Of a stretch of 64,000 bases of DNA, positions 10,920-23,514 are shown in pieces. Where the stretch lies: positions 27,445,276 to 27,509,275 of the forward strand of contig NW_027467782.1 of assembly GCF_004210375.1 (NCBI RefSeq). Reading direction: 5' to 3'. The notes beneath the pieces are model-generated. The model was not told the origin of the DNA, did not search any database, and saw only the letters and a program-made list of their open reading frames with translations. The DNA comes from Tachypleus tridentatus. Its lineage: Eukaryota > Arthropoda > Merostomata > Xiphosura > Limulidae. The translations under genes and the position numbers were made by a program. Every line of letters begins with the position of its first letter. The first letter of the stretch is position 1.

Positions 10920-13714
10920 GTCTATACTCTGACATTACAAACGACATTACTTGTTATTTCTAGACATCAGAATTATCCCAACAACACCAATAAAAAGGCT
11001 AAACTTGCCACATTCTTTATTGCAAGCTGTCTCTGGTCTAAAGACAAACCACATAGTGACAGAGATCCTTTAGTCTTTACATATCTTCTTCAACTAGACA
11101 GAGTAGTAGAACTATCCAATGCAACATTACCTTACTGACAAGAGAAAACACATCTCTCAACACTTTTATCACTCCACTTTCAGTTTCTTTCAAATGTAAA
11201 ATGAATTTCAAAGACTGTCCAGTACATTCCAAATTACAGACAGAATCAATCACCTTCACTTGTACAAACTGACAGAACTGGTCTGTGTTGGCAAGCTATT
11301 TGTCTTGCATGTGATTATATCACTAACTTATCAAATCTCTCCAGTTCTACCTTTCATGTAAAAGGCCAATTTAAATCAGAGTGCATTATTTATTTATTTG
11401 CTTTACTAGATGTAAACATCTCTGACTTGTACGCAATGACACCCTTAAACCCTCAGATCCCAAACACCTCAACTTTCCAAATCACAATGGCATTGGTGAC
11501 ATGAGTGTACTGGTATTATGACATGATCCCCACAAAAAAGTATCATTGCAAAATCCAAGAACATAAACTTATATTTAACTAAATTTTTGCACCACATGGA
11601 AGTAATAAATGTTTTTTAAAGTGATTATTATCTTCCTTGTATTTCACTTTTCCACTCCTGTTACCATGACATCATATACATGTATTCCCTGATCAATATT
11701 CTTTTTATTATAAAAATCCGTTTTCAACTTATGGAAAAATGTTATTTACAGAGTTGTGAGAGCATCATACAGTTTTTTATATTTTTTTTCGTTTGTGTAT
11801 GTTATAAATGAAACTAGTAATAAACTGTCAATGACATATATAATAGTTCTTATTTTCTTTATACAAAGAGACAAAGAAAGATAAAAGCTCTTGCACATCA
11901 ATTAAAAGCACAAAAGATGTTTGTTCTGAGATTTTTTTCAAATAATTTATGAACAAACTTATATAAATTAGTGACAGGTTATGATGACTCTGGAATTAGT
12001 GTATCCAGTGTAGTTAAACTGAATGAACAATTATCAGTGTTAGATTTTACTTCTTACAGTAGAGTTACCCTGGATGTAATAATGTCTCCATTAATAAATA
12101 ATATGAAATTGAAAAGTCCCCTTATTCATATAATGCTAATCATAGTACAATATATATGCACCACTTACATATTAGATTTGTTTCTTTTATATAACTTCTG
12201 TTTGTGTATGTATGTGGTTTATTAAGAAATTCCAACTTTTAGTAATATGTGCACTGTTGTAACAAGGAAAATATATAGAGGATAATGTAATTTAAAATAA
12301 TGTATTCACCACTAATTGATTCATTGTTGTTGTGATATAATGCAGTTTGCAACTTAATTATTCATATATGTTTATGTGAAATTTAGTAGTACAGTGACAT
12401 TTAAAAAAATAATTTATATGATCCACGTGAATTAACATGCAAAGTCCATCCAATTTATAAGATTTAAATTGGAAAACGTTTTGCAAAGTATACTGATGTT
12501 TTTTTTAAACTATTGTCATACAACAATTGCTTCCACAAATTCTAAATAAACTTTATCATGAACCTAATTTTGTTGGTGAACAATGAAATATTAGATATAA
12601 CTGCATGTGTGTGAAAGTCAGCACCTGTGTGTGTAATCTTATAGAAGAAAGTACATTTGTTTTATTCATGACATTTACTTTTCTCATAACGTTTTCAAAT
12701 ACATTTGGGAACGCAAACTCATCCACATAAGAAAAAGCCTCGAATTAAGACAAATAATATTTATGTTTTAAAATTTCTCAGATCATCTTTTCAGGTAAAA
12801 TTAAGAGCATGGTCATTTCTACACATAACCAGAAAAAAATTGTTTCCATAAAACTAAAATGCAGAGATTATACAATTAATCTGAGAGTTACCAATGGGGT
12901 CATCAAATCCATTAGTTGCAAAAGTTGGGTACACTATAAACCAAACATCTGAGTAAACTGAGGGTTCAGTACATTATAAACAAAAATTTAGAGTATAAAG
13001 AGGGTTGAGTACACTTTACTAAGATAATTCTGAATAATTACTTCAAGAAATGTTGCAATAACCATAGCAGATATAAATAGCAGTTGAAAGGCATGTAAGT
13101 GAAGGACATTTATAACTTGTTTGGCGTCATAGGAACAATAATGCTACCAAAATATGGTCACATTTAGAAAGATTATTTAACACCCTTTTCTACACAAAAT
13201 TTTGACATTGTAAAACAAAGGAATACATGTACAGATCAACTTGGAACGTCAAAACCATCCAAAAAGAGACCTGAAAAAAGTCATACCCCTCACCCATGGT
13301 ACAGAACGTGCAGTATCTTGCAACAGATGAGAAAACATCAACATGGATGTCAGTCAGTAACAAAATGCATCTTCATCATCATGTAACATAATAAAGAGTA
13401 TGCCCATCTCAAAATGCCAGAAGTCACATTTGAAAAGGTACCACTATTTTATTTTATTACAAACAACCTCAATTATTACCTGTTGCGAAACTCAACGGTA
13501 ATATCAATGACACTTAATACTAATAATTAACACCAGAAAACACTTAATATTAATCAATAATTAGACATAACACTACACAACAGTAATTAATAATGACTAA
13601 ATTATACTCATTAAATCAAAATGTTCGTGTAAAACGACGCCATGGATCCACTGAAAATGAAGAATCAAGTTTGCCAAATCTGAATAATGAATATACTCGT
13701 ATAGTTCAGAGTTG
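10920..13714. other. No gene recognised
   Basis: Only short open frames without family resemblance occur here, for example 84 codons from 11971. No transposon ends and no SINE copy were recognised. Confidence 0.4.
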
Positions 13715-13970
13715 TTAGCCAAAATTAATGTGTAATCTGAGGTTTGCGTATTCGAATTCCCGTGACACCATACATGCTCGCCCTTTCAGCCATGGGGAAA
13801 TTATAATGTGATGGTCGATCCCATTATCCATTGGTAAAAGAGTTGCCCAAGAGATGGCAGTGGGTGGTGATGACTAGCTGTCTTCCCTCTCGTCTTACAC
13901 TGCTAAATTAGGGACGGCTAGCACAGATAGCCCTCGAGTAGCTTTGTGTGAAATTCCAAAAAAACCAAAC
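13715..13970 (+). mobile_element. tRNA-derived SINE, family 1
   Basis: The order is: decayed tRNA-like head with B-box-like TATTCGAATTCCCG near 13755; body phrases ATGCTCGCCCTTTCAGCC, AGATGGCAGTGGGTGGTGAT and ACACTGCTAAATTAGGGACG; then GCTTTGTGTGAAATTC and a C/A-rich tail ending ~13970. The tail abuts hAT sequence directly at 13971, so the SINE sits at a breakpoint of that transposon. Confidence 0.85.
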
Positions 13971-14757
13971 CATTTTCAGCAAACTTTCTCGTGAAGAGAT
14001 TCTTTTGAGATTCAAAACACGTTTCATGGATTCAAATTTCTCAGAATGGAACTTTCCTGAAAAGTTCAAATATGTTGATAGATGTTTTGTTTCATAGTGA
14101 CGTCGAAGACTATACTCTTTCAAAATGGCAACACTTTCTGTGCATATCACACAAGTAACTTTCTGTTTTCTTGTTTCCACAAAGTACTTTTCTCCCCATT
14201 CATCATTGAAAGCATGACACTCAGAGTCAAAAGCAGTCAAAACGATGGATGAAAAAAAAAACAGGATCTGAAAATGAAAACACAGAGCGCTGTGAGAAAA
14301 GTTTTGTACTGGTCCAAGAACGCACAAACAAAATATATTGAAACGTACGTTTGCCACGATACTTACCTAAGAACGAGTTACGAATAAGAGATATGAGCTT
14401 GCTGAAGCGGTAACCCTCGGCTACTGAATTTACAAGACGAGTCGATGGGACGAGGGTTAAGTCTGTTCTTGTTTTCGAAATCCTAATGCTCTCATAGATA
14501 TGTGCCTCGATATGAATAAACGGACAGCAAGGACGAAAGAAGAATTTTCCTATTGGTTAAATATGTGCGTAACAGCCTTGTTTCTTTTATCATAACGTCT
14601 TGTGTTTGCGAGCTTGAAGCGACAATCGGTGTGATTTATTTTGTTATGACAGTCGGACATTTGATGAAATGCCACATTTTATTTCCAAGTGGCTAGCTGC
14701 TAGCGGGCCAGACAAAATGACCTCGAGAGCCGTAGTTTGGTGACCCCTGGTATATCT
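13971..14757 (-). mobile_element. hAT transposon, truncated 5' part
   Basis: On the minus strand the element starts at 14757 with terminal repeat CAGGGGTCACCAAACTAC. It continues through a non-coding leader and a 99-bp intron-like segment (14366-14268, GTAAGT...CAG). It then enters a transposase start containing HAFNDEWGEKYF, VTCVICTESVAILKEY and LRRHYETKHLST, a C2H2/BED-like zinc finger (C-x2-C...H-x4-H). The reading is cut at the codons for SLLKM, where a SINE tail begins. The rest of the transposase is gone. The 99-bp intron and coding start are shared with the larger copy at 20788-23146, so the two are one family. Confidence 0.85.
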
Positions 14758-17091
14758 TATTGACCAAACACATTAGTAGGTAAGGATGTTATAGTGAAAG
14801 AACAAGTTTAACTGTACAGCGTATTAACCAGTCACAGTAGAATGTAAGGATAATGGTACAGCTGCGTGAATAGACACAACATCATATAAGAATGTTGTAG
14901 AGTAAGAACAATTTTGTACAACTGAAGTAGATGTCAGTTGTTTTGAAAGTTTTTTTTGTTTATAAAAAAGATTAAAGATAAGTAAGAGACCTTTTTCTGT
15001 GTTCTTTAAAATCTATAGCTTGTTGTAGTTGTAATGATTAACACATCTATAAAAGTATTTATTTGGTATAACACTGAGTATTATTTCAAATATAGCAGTG
15101 GCAGTGTTTTTTAGTGTAAGATACCAGCTTTATTATCATTCACAATATTTACACATATGGTTTACTGTTGTTCTAGAAGTCTTTCATGTAAGCTCATCAT
15201 ATAACATGTGATGATTAGAGATATTCAAGTCCTCTGTTTTGTTTTTCTGCAAAATGTTTTACAATTTTCTGTCAACATAAATTTATGAAATGCAATCCCA
15301 TTGTTGCTTGGCTAAGTCTAAGGTACGATGAAAGCAAGAAATTTAAGTGTGTTACGTTAATGCTGTTTTATTATTTGATGTATTGTAATCTGTTACAGCT
15401 GTCATGAACTTGCAGATCAAATTCCGATGTTCTATCTGGCATATTCACAAATCCACCACTTAATGCCATCATGTGTCTAACCTCTTGTTTGTTTTTTGAC
15501 ATCAGTAACCAGGTCCTCACTAATTTACTCCAGGTGATTTAATATTGTTGGTTCTGTTTCTCGATTTGCATTTCAATTACTTTTTTATGACAAGTTGGCT
15601 CAATATTAGCAGCAAGGTTTCTTTGCGAATCAATTGAAAACCAAACTAATACAGTAATGTACTGGAAACTTTTCTACAATGATATTTAAAACTAGATGTG
15701 TTTAAAACTGACAAGCTATAAACGAAAGCAATCAGAAGTTTTGTTTATCAGTAGATTTTGTCTGTAGAATAACACTAGTAATTAAACAACAATGTTGAAC
15801 CAGGCGTTAGAAGATGTTAGATATAGACGAGTTACACGGATTGTATACAAAGTTATAAATACCAAAGAAAATACACCTAGTTTACCTTATTTTATGCACA
15901 TGTGTTATTAATATTTGAAATGATTTTGATTTATTTTAAATAGGTAGCTTAAAACACAAAGTATCAGCCTTTAATAAAATATAAAAACTGTGTTTATTTG
16001 ATTGTTATGAAAGCTATAAATGGATAGTCGTGTTCAATACCTCACGAGTATCGAAACCTGGTTTTCAGTGTCATCACCCACCAGTAGTGGGAGTGAAAGA
16101 TGTCTTGTTTGTTTTTTTCACAGACAGTGGTTAAAATGATGTTCAACATAAAGCAGTGATTAGATAATTATCCATTAAATAACGTGTCTTAAAACATCGA
16201 TAAATGAAGGTTTAATATCTCCTAATTAATGATATTTACGGTGTTTTAAGTTTGTTTTGTTTTTGACTCAACACAATAAATGCATATTTGTGTATGTTTT
16301 CAATCTATATTTATAATGACAAAATTCATGTTTGTTTGCACTCTTAACTTCTCAAAGTAGCCTACTGAGCCAATGTCAACCAAAATTTGTACGTCAACAT
16401 TATGATATGACGGATTAGAACACTCTATTGGTTGCTTTTTTTCCTTAGTTTATTTTTTTCTTGTTTTTATTTATTCTGATAATGTAGTTTGTCATAAAGA
16501 TTATTTTATAGGAACATTTATGTATATATACATGTGTTTATATTGCAGAGCCTAAAGCTGATATAACAGCCGTTTGGATATTATTTTACTTCCATAAAAG
16601 ATAAGGTAATTAATTCGCCTTGATCTAAGTAATAAAGTGACCCACAGTAGTTCAGGTGACGATGTGTAGAATTGGTGTTTTGTGGTATTCATTCTGTTAT
16701 CGCTCAAACTAGTTGTACTTAATACATTGGAGACGTGTTTGGCAAGAGATGGAATAGGGTGGGCGATGTGGGCTACCTGCCTCCACTCTAGCCTGTCTCT
16801 TCACATTTGGCGCAGATAGTATTGATGTGGCATTTTGAGAAATCCAACGAGTAAACGACAAGCAAGGTGGCATATTTTAAATGTGTTAATTACTTGAGTT
16901 TAGGTGAACAGAGTGTACCTCAACCACTTCTGACAACTTTCTTTTTATATATTTTGTTACATTTGATTGTTTTTGACTATCAGAAGTAGGTTCAGAAAGG
17001 ATAGAAAAGGACCGTGTGATTTTTTGTGTTTTAAGGGAATTATATATTTTTGTTTCATATAATAAAAAAAAAGTTCTAGGTTTTGTTTATT
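14758..17091. other. No gene recognised; one possible old SINE
   Basis: No coding exon was recognised. A stretch at about 16735-16830 (CAAGAGATGGAATAGGGTGG, then CTACCTGCCTCCACTCTAG and GGCGCAGATAG) has the wording of the body of the family 1 SINE and may be an old, decayed copy. Confidence 0.4.
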
Positions 17092-17228
17092 TGAAGTTAA
17101 GCACAAAGCTTAATAGGCTAATAATATAATAGTATAATAGGCTATACGTGCTCTGCCCACCACTTGCATCTAAACCCGGTTTCTGGCGTTGAAAATTCGC
17201 AGCCATATCTTTGTGCCACTAGGAGCCA
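17092..17228 (-). mobile_element. tRNA-derived SINE, family 2
   Basis: Reading the minus strand: GGCTCCTAGTGGCACAAAGA (tRNA-like head), TTTTCAACGCCAGAAACCGG (degraded B box), GTGGTGGGCAGAGCACGTAT, then AAGCTTTGTGCTTAACTTCA. The order matches the copy at 19165-19285. It carries an extra ~25-bp AT-rich piece near 17115-17140. Confidence 0.7.
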
Positions 17229-19164
17229 AGAGAACTTTCAAGAGACACTATGGTTTTAATAGAAAATCCATACCTCGCACCAGAAACATATAAATGTTTG
17301 ACTTTTTTTCTCTAAATATTATTTTGTTTCTTTGTTTGGAAATTCTCATAAAGTTACAAAAGGGATATCGGTACATAGTTGCCATTATTGTCGAACCAAT
17401 AGACTCTAGGCTTACTTGTTTCTTTTGTTACTCTTTTAATACATCGATGGTCCCCGAAGCATTTTTGTAACAATTCTATTGAGCAAATGCACTTTTTCGT
17501 TTTAAGTACTCTGAAGATATTTTTCATAAACCATAGCACAAATAAAACATTTTTATGTTAAAGTTAAACATAAAATTTTAACGTTTCTTACAGATTAAAC
17601 CCATTAATAAACCAGTGTGTGATTTACTTATGTTTTGCATGAATAACAAAGAAAGTATTGTTATACGTGTAAAATTTAGAATGTTGGCTTATTCTTGGAC
17701 TTCTTAGTGCTAAACAATTGTCTATCTGTGCTCTGTTACTTTATAAAAGTGAATTAATTCCATTATTCGGACAAAGGCTCAAACAAATATTTGGTAACAA
17801 CGGAAGATTCTGGTGAACTGCTCTCTCTCTGGTGAATAGTCTAAAATTAGAAGCAAACCCTAGTTAAGTCTTAACTGGCCATTGACGAGGATATTTAACT
17901 ATATGTAACGAAGGCTCCTTTTTATTTTAAGAGGAATTTCTTTCTGAGATATATTTTTTCAATATCCATCACATATTTTTAAACTTAACTAATCCATTAT
18001 TTATTGAAATTTCAATATTAAATGTATTAAAATGCTTTTGTTTTTGCTATACACTTTCATCCAAACTGCTACGTTAGCGCCATCTCTTGCACCAAAATTA
18101 ATATGAGCATATCTTAATCTTGAAAAAGATTTCCTTTACATTAAAATCTAAAGTTAATAGCAACAATATGTGATGGAATAAGGCACGCGTGAGCAATGTC
18201 AAAATTTCTACAAACGCGTGTGATTCTTATAAAAAGCTGAGAGACGAAAAACAGAATATTGTCGGTGATATACAATCAGTTTTCTATAGGCCTAAGAAGC
18301 TTTTACGTCTTTCTTGATAATGAGAAACCCACTTGAAATAAAACATGTATCTCAAAACAACTGGTATTGGTATTAACACTTTTATTGATAAGTAGAGAAT
18401 AATTTCTAGTAATCGGAAAACTACAGAATAGGATTAGGAACCTTAATTGTTTTCGAGCGTACCAACCGTTCAACTTCAGACGTTATTATTTCTACAGGGA
18501 CATTAAATATCTTCGACGAAAGAAATGAATTATTAAGAGTACGAGACCAGTTAAAAAAGACGGCGTAAGATAAAGCGAGGTTAAACAGTATCAACTCAGA
18601 ATAAACGTTTTCGGCGTGGACTTGGATCGTCGATAAAATATTCTGTTTTAAACCAGATATACGACTCAGTATTGTCTTATAAGTTTGTAATACTGTCGTA
18701 CATAAATCATCATTTGTAATAACTGTTAGTAATAACCGTAATTATAAATTGTATAATTTTGGTGTTTGTATATTAAAATATATTTAGATAAAGAAAAGAC
18801 AAATGGAAATTGTGTGTATCAATCTTGTTGACAAATAACAAAGTTAATACATATTAACTACGAATTACAAATCGAACTTCCTGTTATTTCAGATAGTAAT
18901 ACGAGACGTACATAATAATAAATCGGAGAGGTAGGTTGGTTGATTTGGCGTTTTAAGGCGTAAAGCAGCTATGCTATCTGCGACAAACAACCTGTAGGAA
19001 AACTGAAAATAAAATTGTTAAAATTCGTAAACGGAATCATGTTAAACAAAACAAAACCTAATTTTTGAATTAAAAACTTAAATTGTATTAAATCCATTTT
19101 TAAATTTAGTTTACAGCAGAAAGAGAGAAAATAAAGTAATACAAGCTTTAAAAGACTGTAACAT
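17229..19164. other. No gene recognised
   Basis: AT-rich, with open frames of about 60 codons at most and no family resemblance. No repeats or transposon ends were recognised apart from a short CT-rich run near 17820. Confidence 0.4.
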
Positions 19165-19285
19165 GCCTCCCAGTGGCTCAGCGGTATATCTACGGACTTA
19201 CAACGCTAAAAACCAGGTTTAGATATTCGTGGTGGGCAGAGTACAGATAGCCCATTGTGTAGCTTTGTGCTTAATTCAAAATAAC
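19165..19285 (+). mobile_element. tRNA-derived SINE, family 2
   Basis: GCCTCCCAGTGGCTCAGCGG is a tRNA-like A-box head. It is followed by TACGGACTTACAACGCTAAA, a B-box-like GGTTTAGATATTCG, GTGGGCAGAGTACAGATAGC, and the tail GCTTTGTGCTTAATTCAAAA. This is a near-complete copy of the short (~120-130 bp) SINE family. Confidence 0.8.
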
Positions 19286-19989
19286 AACTCTATATCATAA
19301 TTTTAATTATTTTTACTCGCCAGGATGACTAACGGATAGGTTCAAGCATCAGTTTTAGTCATCTGAAGTTGGCTTTTCCAGTCCTGGTTTCGAGTAATTG
19401 GCGTCACGGCCATTTTCTAATTTTGTATCGAACTAGTTTTACTTTAAATCGTAAAAAGACACCATGTTAAAAAACAAGTCTAATTTGTGAATACTTAAAT
19501 AGCGTTAAAAAGGCCAATGACCTGAAAAACACTAAAAACATTTGTAAGGTGGACAGTGTCATCATTGCCAATGACACTTTTCAGTATCAGGAATAAACCT
19601 TGGGACAAAATATGTCTTGAAATGGTGCCGTCGTTGACAAATCGGAGAGTTGTCCGAAATAAAATTGTAGTACGTAACAAACTTTTTTTTTCAAGTTACA
19701 AACCTCTTGAAGAGGCCTCATAATCATATATATTACATACAAAACAAATACAAAAATCAAATACACAGTTATATACAATTGAATGCACCTAATACTATCT
19801 GTAATTGCTCATATTAAAGGACACACAATAATGTAACGTTATGAACAAGGACGAACAAGTTTAGAATAAAATTAAAAGAAAGAATTGACATCATTATGAA
19901 TAACATATCTGGAATAATCAAAACTTATTTTCTTTCTTAACTGACTTTTAGAAAATGACAACAGATTTAAATGGATATTTTTGGCTAAA
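19286..19989. other. No gene recognised, possible LINE 3' tail
   Basis: No coding match. The part next to 19990 may be the 3' untranslated region of the minus-strand LINE that begins there, but nothing in the sequence proves it. Confidence 0.3.
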
Positions 19990-20787
19990 CAAATTTTCCT
20001 AACAGTCATAATACAATATTTAAATAATGTAATAAAAACTTACACTGCAGGCTGTCATCTTTTCTTAATCCTTCTAGGAAGCCCTGTACAAGAATTCTCC
20101 GTTTCTGATTCATTGGTACTGATTTTTGTATGATAAAGGAAATAGCGCCGAATACTAATATCCATTAGGGTTGAACCATTGGACACAGGCAATATAAATG
20201 TTTCACTGTTTCAGTTTCTTTTCCACAAAGTGTACATAAGCCAGTATCATGTTTTTCATATGAACAAGTTTATTGTTCGTCATTAAAGCATTGTGATAAA
20301 ATAACTAATCCTCATCAACAAAACAAGCCTTTGAATAGGTGATAAGTATGTTTATGTATTTTTTCCAGTTAGTATCTCTTAAAATATCTTTCCATACAGT
20401 AATTTCTTCAGTAGCGGGGATGGAGTTCCGGTATATTAACTTAATCAGTTTTTTAACAGGAAGATCATTTCAGTGGATAACATTTTCACCATCTGAATCA
20501 CACATCTCAAAAATAAATTTTGTCGCACCTCTAATTGTGTGAATCTCTCTTTCAACCAAGTCTTTCCATTCTTCTGGAATAGCATCATATAACTTTTTGT
20601 AATACTGTCTGACTTGAACAAGTATCACACTTTCTGATACATCCTGACAATAGTTTTTAAGGGAAGCCATCGAGGGACAAATTCGTAAGTGAAGACCCTT
20701 AAGCAAATTAGTCCCGCGCTAATAAATTTTTTATTATAGAATGTGCTTAATCTCATAGTGGGAACAAAAACATTGAGAAACAGTGGT
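19990..20787 (-). mobile_element. L1/Tx1-like LINE, ORF2 C-terminal part
   Basis: An open reading on the minus strand from about 20706 to 20320 contains YYKKLYDAIPEEWKDLV and KFIFEMCDSDGENVIHWNDL, the wording of the connector between the reverse transcriptase and the C-terminal domain. After a break it continues near 20250-20170 with GLCTLCGKETETVKHLYCLC, the C-x2-C...H-x3-4-C zinc-binding motif that ends ORF2 in L1/Tx1-type elements. Stops and frame changes make it non-functional. It ends abruptly at 20787 against the hAT copy. The 5' part of what is probably the same LINE lies beyond that hAT at 23515-24830, in the same orientation. Confidence 0.75.
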
Positions 20788-23146
20788 TGCCGTTTATTCA
20801 TAACGAGGCACGTATCTTTGAAAGCATTAGGATTTCGAAAACAAGAACAGACTTAACCCTCGTCCTATCGACTTATCTTGTAAATTCAGCGGCCTTGGGT
20901 TACCGCTTCAGCAAGCTCATTTCTCTTAGTATTCGGGTTATGCGCTTTTCGAAACTCGTTCTTAGGTAAGTGTCGTGGCAAACGTACGTTTCAATATATT
21001 TTGTTTGTGCGTTCTTGGACCAGTACAATACTTTTCTCACAGCGCTCTGTGTTTTCATTTTCAGACCCTGTTTTTTTTTCATGACTGCTTTTAAAAAAAG
21101 AAAAGTGGACTTTGAGTGTCATGCTTTCAATGATGAATGGGGAGAAAAGCACTTCTTTGTGGAAACAAGAAAACAGAAAGCTACTTGTGTGATATGCACA
21201 GAAAGTGTTGCCGTTTTGAAAGAGTACAATCTTCGGCGTCACTATGAAACAAAACATCTATCAACATAGTTGAAAAGTACAGTAAATTTCCATTCTGAGA
21301 CATCTGAATCCATGAAACGTGTTTTTGAATCTCGAAAGACTCTCCTCACGAGAAAGTTTGCTGAAAATGAATCTGTCACTCGTACAAGTTACAAAATAGT
21401 GCATAGGATGGCAGAGCTAGGAAAACCTTTACTGACGGCAACTTCATCAAAAAGTGCAGGATGGAAGCAGCAAATGAGCTGTGTCCTGAAAAAGCCAATT
21501 TGCCTTTCAGCAACTTCAGTTGTACGGAGAGCAGAAGAACTTGGAGAGAACATCGCATTACAGATACGCCAAAAAGCAAGAAACTCCCTATGGTATTCTC
21601 TGGCACAGGATGAGTCTACTGATATCTCGAGTATGTCACAACTTCTCGTGTTCATTCGTGGAGTTAATTTGAACTTTCAAATCACGAAAGAGTTGGCATC
21701 AGTTTGCAGCATGCACGGAAGAAGAACTGGAAAAGACATTTTCATAAAAGCATAAAACTTTGTAAGACTATAACCTTTAGTGGAATCACCTTAGAGGTGT
21801 AACAGTTGTTGAAGGAAAAAACATGGCTGGAGAAAAGAAGGGTCTGGTGGGACTGATCAGGAAACAACTGGAAGATCTTCAACTCCAAAGCGCTCTGTTC
21901 ATACACTGCATCATACATCAGCAAGCACTCTGTGGAAAAGACTTAGATATTTCTTGCATACTGAAACCAGTCATTTCTGCAGTGAACTGCATTCGGAGTC
22001 ATGCACTTAATCATCGCCAGTTCAAGGCCTTTCCGTGAATAGCCTTATCACACGGCAGTGAGGTGGCTCAGCTGCGGTGAAGTCTTGTCTCGTTTTTATA
22101 AGCTGAGAAGAGAAATATATATATTTCTTATCGAGAAATATAGAACCGATCCACTTCTGTCGGATCCAACCTGGTTGTCGAAGTTTTCATCTTTGGTTGA
22201 CATCACATCTTACATGAATGAATTGAACTTGAAATTTCAGGGGAAAAATAACCTTGTCTGTGATCTCTATAGAATCATTAAAGGATTTCGGAGAAAGCTG
22301 TCATTGTTTAAAGCACATTTGGAAAGAGGAAACCTTTCTAATTTTCAGTGTTTCAATGAGTTTCATGCTGGAATCACAGAAGATGTCAACCTGAAGTTTC
22401 AGAAAAGATTATTGGTAATTTAAATAAGCATTTTTGGAGAGATTTTCGGATCTCGACAGAATCGAAAGAGACATTCTCCTTTTCAGAATCATTTTGATTG
22501 TGTCATTGATGACGTGCCAGTGGAACTTCAGCTGGAGGTCATCGACTTGTTGAAAGCAAAACACAGAGAGAGACAACTTATTGAATTTTACAGCTGGATA
22601 CCTGATGATGATTTTCCAAAGCTGAAGCAGTTCGCATCTGGTATGGCATGAATGTGCGGAACAACTTATGTCTGTGAACAAGCATTTTCAAAAATGAAGT
22701 ACGTGAAGTCGCTACATCGATCAAGGTTGACTGATGAACATTTGAAAGCAATTCTAATGATTGGATGCAGCAATTAAAACCGAATATTGAAGATATTTCG
22801 AAAGCTAAACGCCAATTTCATAAATCTCACTAACATTTTTGCGGCTTAGTGAAATTCAGATTTGTACTCACTATGTGCAATGTGACAATTGTTTTTGCTA
22901 ATGTCACCTTCTTTGATAACCTTTCGGTAAATAAAAATGTTGGTTGTGTTTCTGTTTGTTTTTTTATTATATGTGTGTATTGCATGCTACTCCCACGTGG
23001 TTAATGTGGCATCCTAAACTTAGTGTTAAGTCTTTTACAGAGAGCTTTCGTTCTGGCTTATGAGTGTTGAACATAATGATCATGCGGCCCGCGTTTCTCA
23101 TTCCCCGAGTAATCTGGCCCCCTGTGAAAGAAGTTTGGAGACCCTG
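20788..23146 (+). mobile_element. hAT transposon with degraded transposase
   Basis: A near-complete copy of the hAT family also seen at 13971-14757. The 5' terminal repeat is lost; homology starts at ~20788. A 99-bp intron-like segment (20966-21064) precedes the coding part. The transposase runs ~21082-22779. It has an N-terminal zinc finger (CVICTESV...HYETKH), a central part with ALFIHCIIHQQALCGKDL, VRWLSCGEVLSRFYKL and SYMNELNLKFQGKN, and a C-terminal hAT dimerisation block (CEQAFSKMKYVKS, SRLTDEHLKAILMIGCSN). Stops near 21267 and 22650 and several frame changes inactivate it. The element ends with GTTTGGAGACCCTG at 23146. The wording resembles GTF2IRD2/ZBED/SCAND3-like domesticated relatives, but this copy is clearly decayed and not a host gene. 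Confidence 0.88.
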
Positions 23147-23230
23147 TTCCAAGTAATAGGCCTACTTAGGATCACACTGAGCGTCTCTCGACAAGTAATT
23201 GTTCTCCCTACGAAGGTAACTTTGACTTTA

Positions 23231-23509
23231 GTTTGTTTTTTGTTTTTGAATTTCGCACAAGGCTACTCGAGGGCTATCTGTGCCAGCCGCCCCTAATTTT
23301 GCAGTGTAAGAGTAGAGGGAAGGCAGCTAGTCATCACCACCCACCGCCAACTCTTGGGCTACTCTTTTACCAACGAGTAGTGGGATTGACAGTCACATTA
23401 TAACGCCCCCACGGTTGAAAGGGCGAGCATATTTGGCGCGACCGGGATGCGAACCCGCGACCCTCAGATTACGACTCGCACGCCTTAACACGCTTGGCCA
23501 TGCCGGGCC
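23231..23509 (-). mobile_element. tRNA-derived SINE, family 1, full length
   Basis: A complete 279-bp copy. On the minus strand the head GGCCCGGCATGGCCAAGCG starts at 23509, the B box GGGTTCGCATCCCGG lies near 23450, and the tail with TTTTGTTTTTGAATTTCGC (plus-strand wording) lies at 23240-23262. It sits directly against the endonuclease reading of a LINE. Confidence 0.92.
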
Positions 23510-23514
23510 TATAA

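Noticed and set aside
13908-14357. 149-codon minus-strand frame resembling a small host protein
   Set aside because: Its C-terminal part is translated SINE sequence and its middle is a truncated hAT transposase, so it is a chance fusion of two mobile elements.
20970-22779. A domesticated hAT-derived host gene (GTF2IRD2/ZBED-like)
   Set aside because: The reading is broken by several stops and frame changes. A terminal repeat is still present at one end, and a second decayed copy lies 6 kb away.
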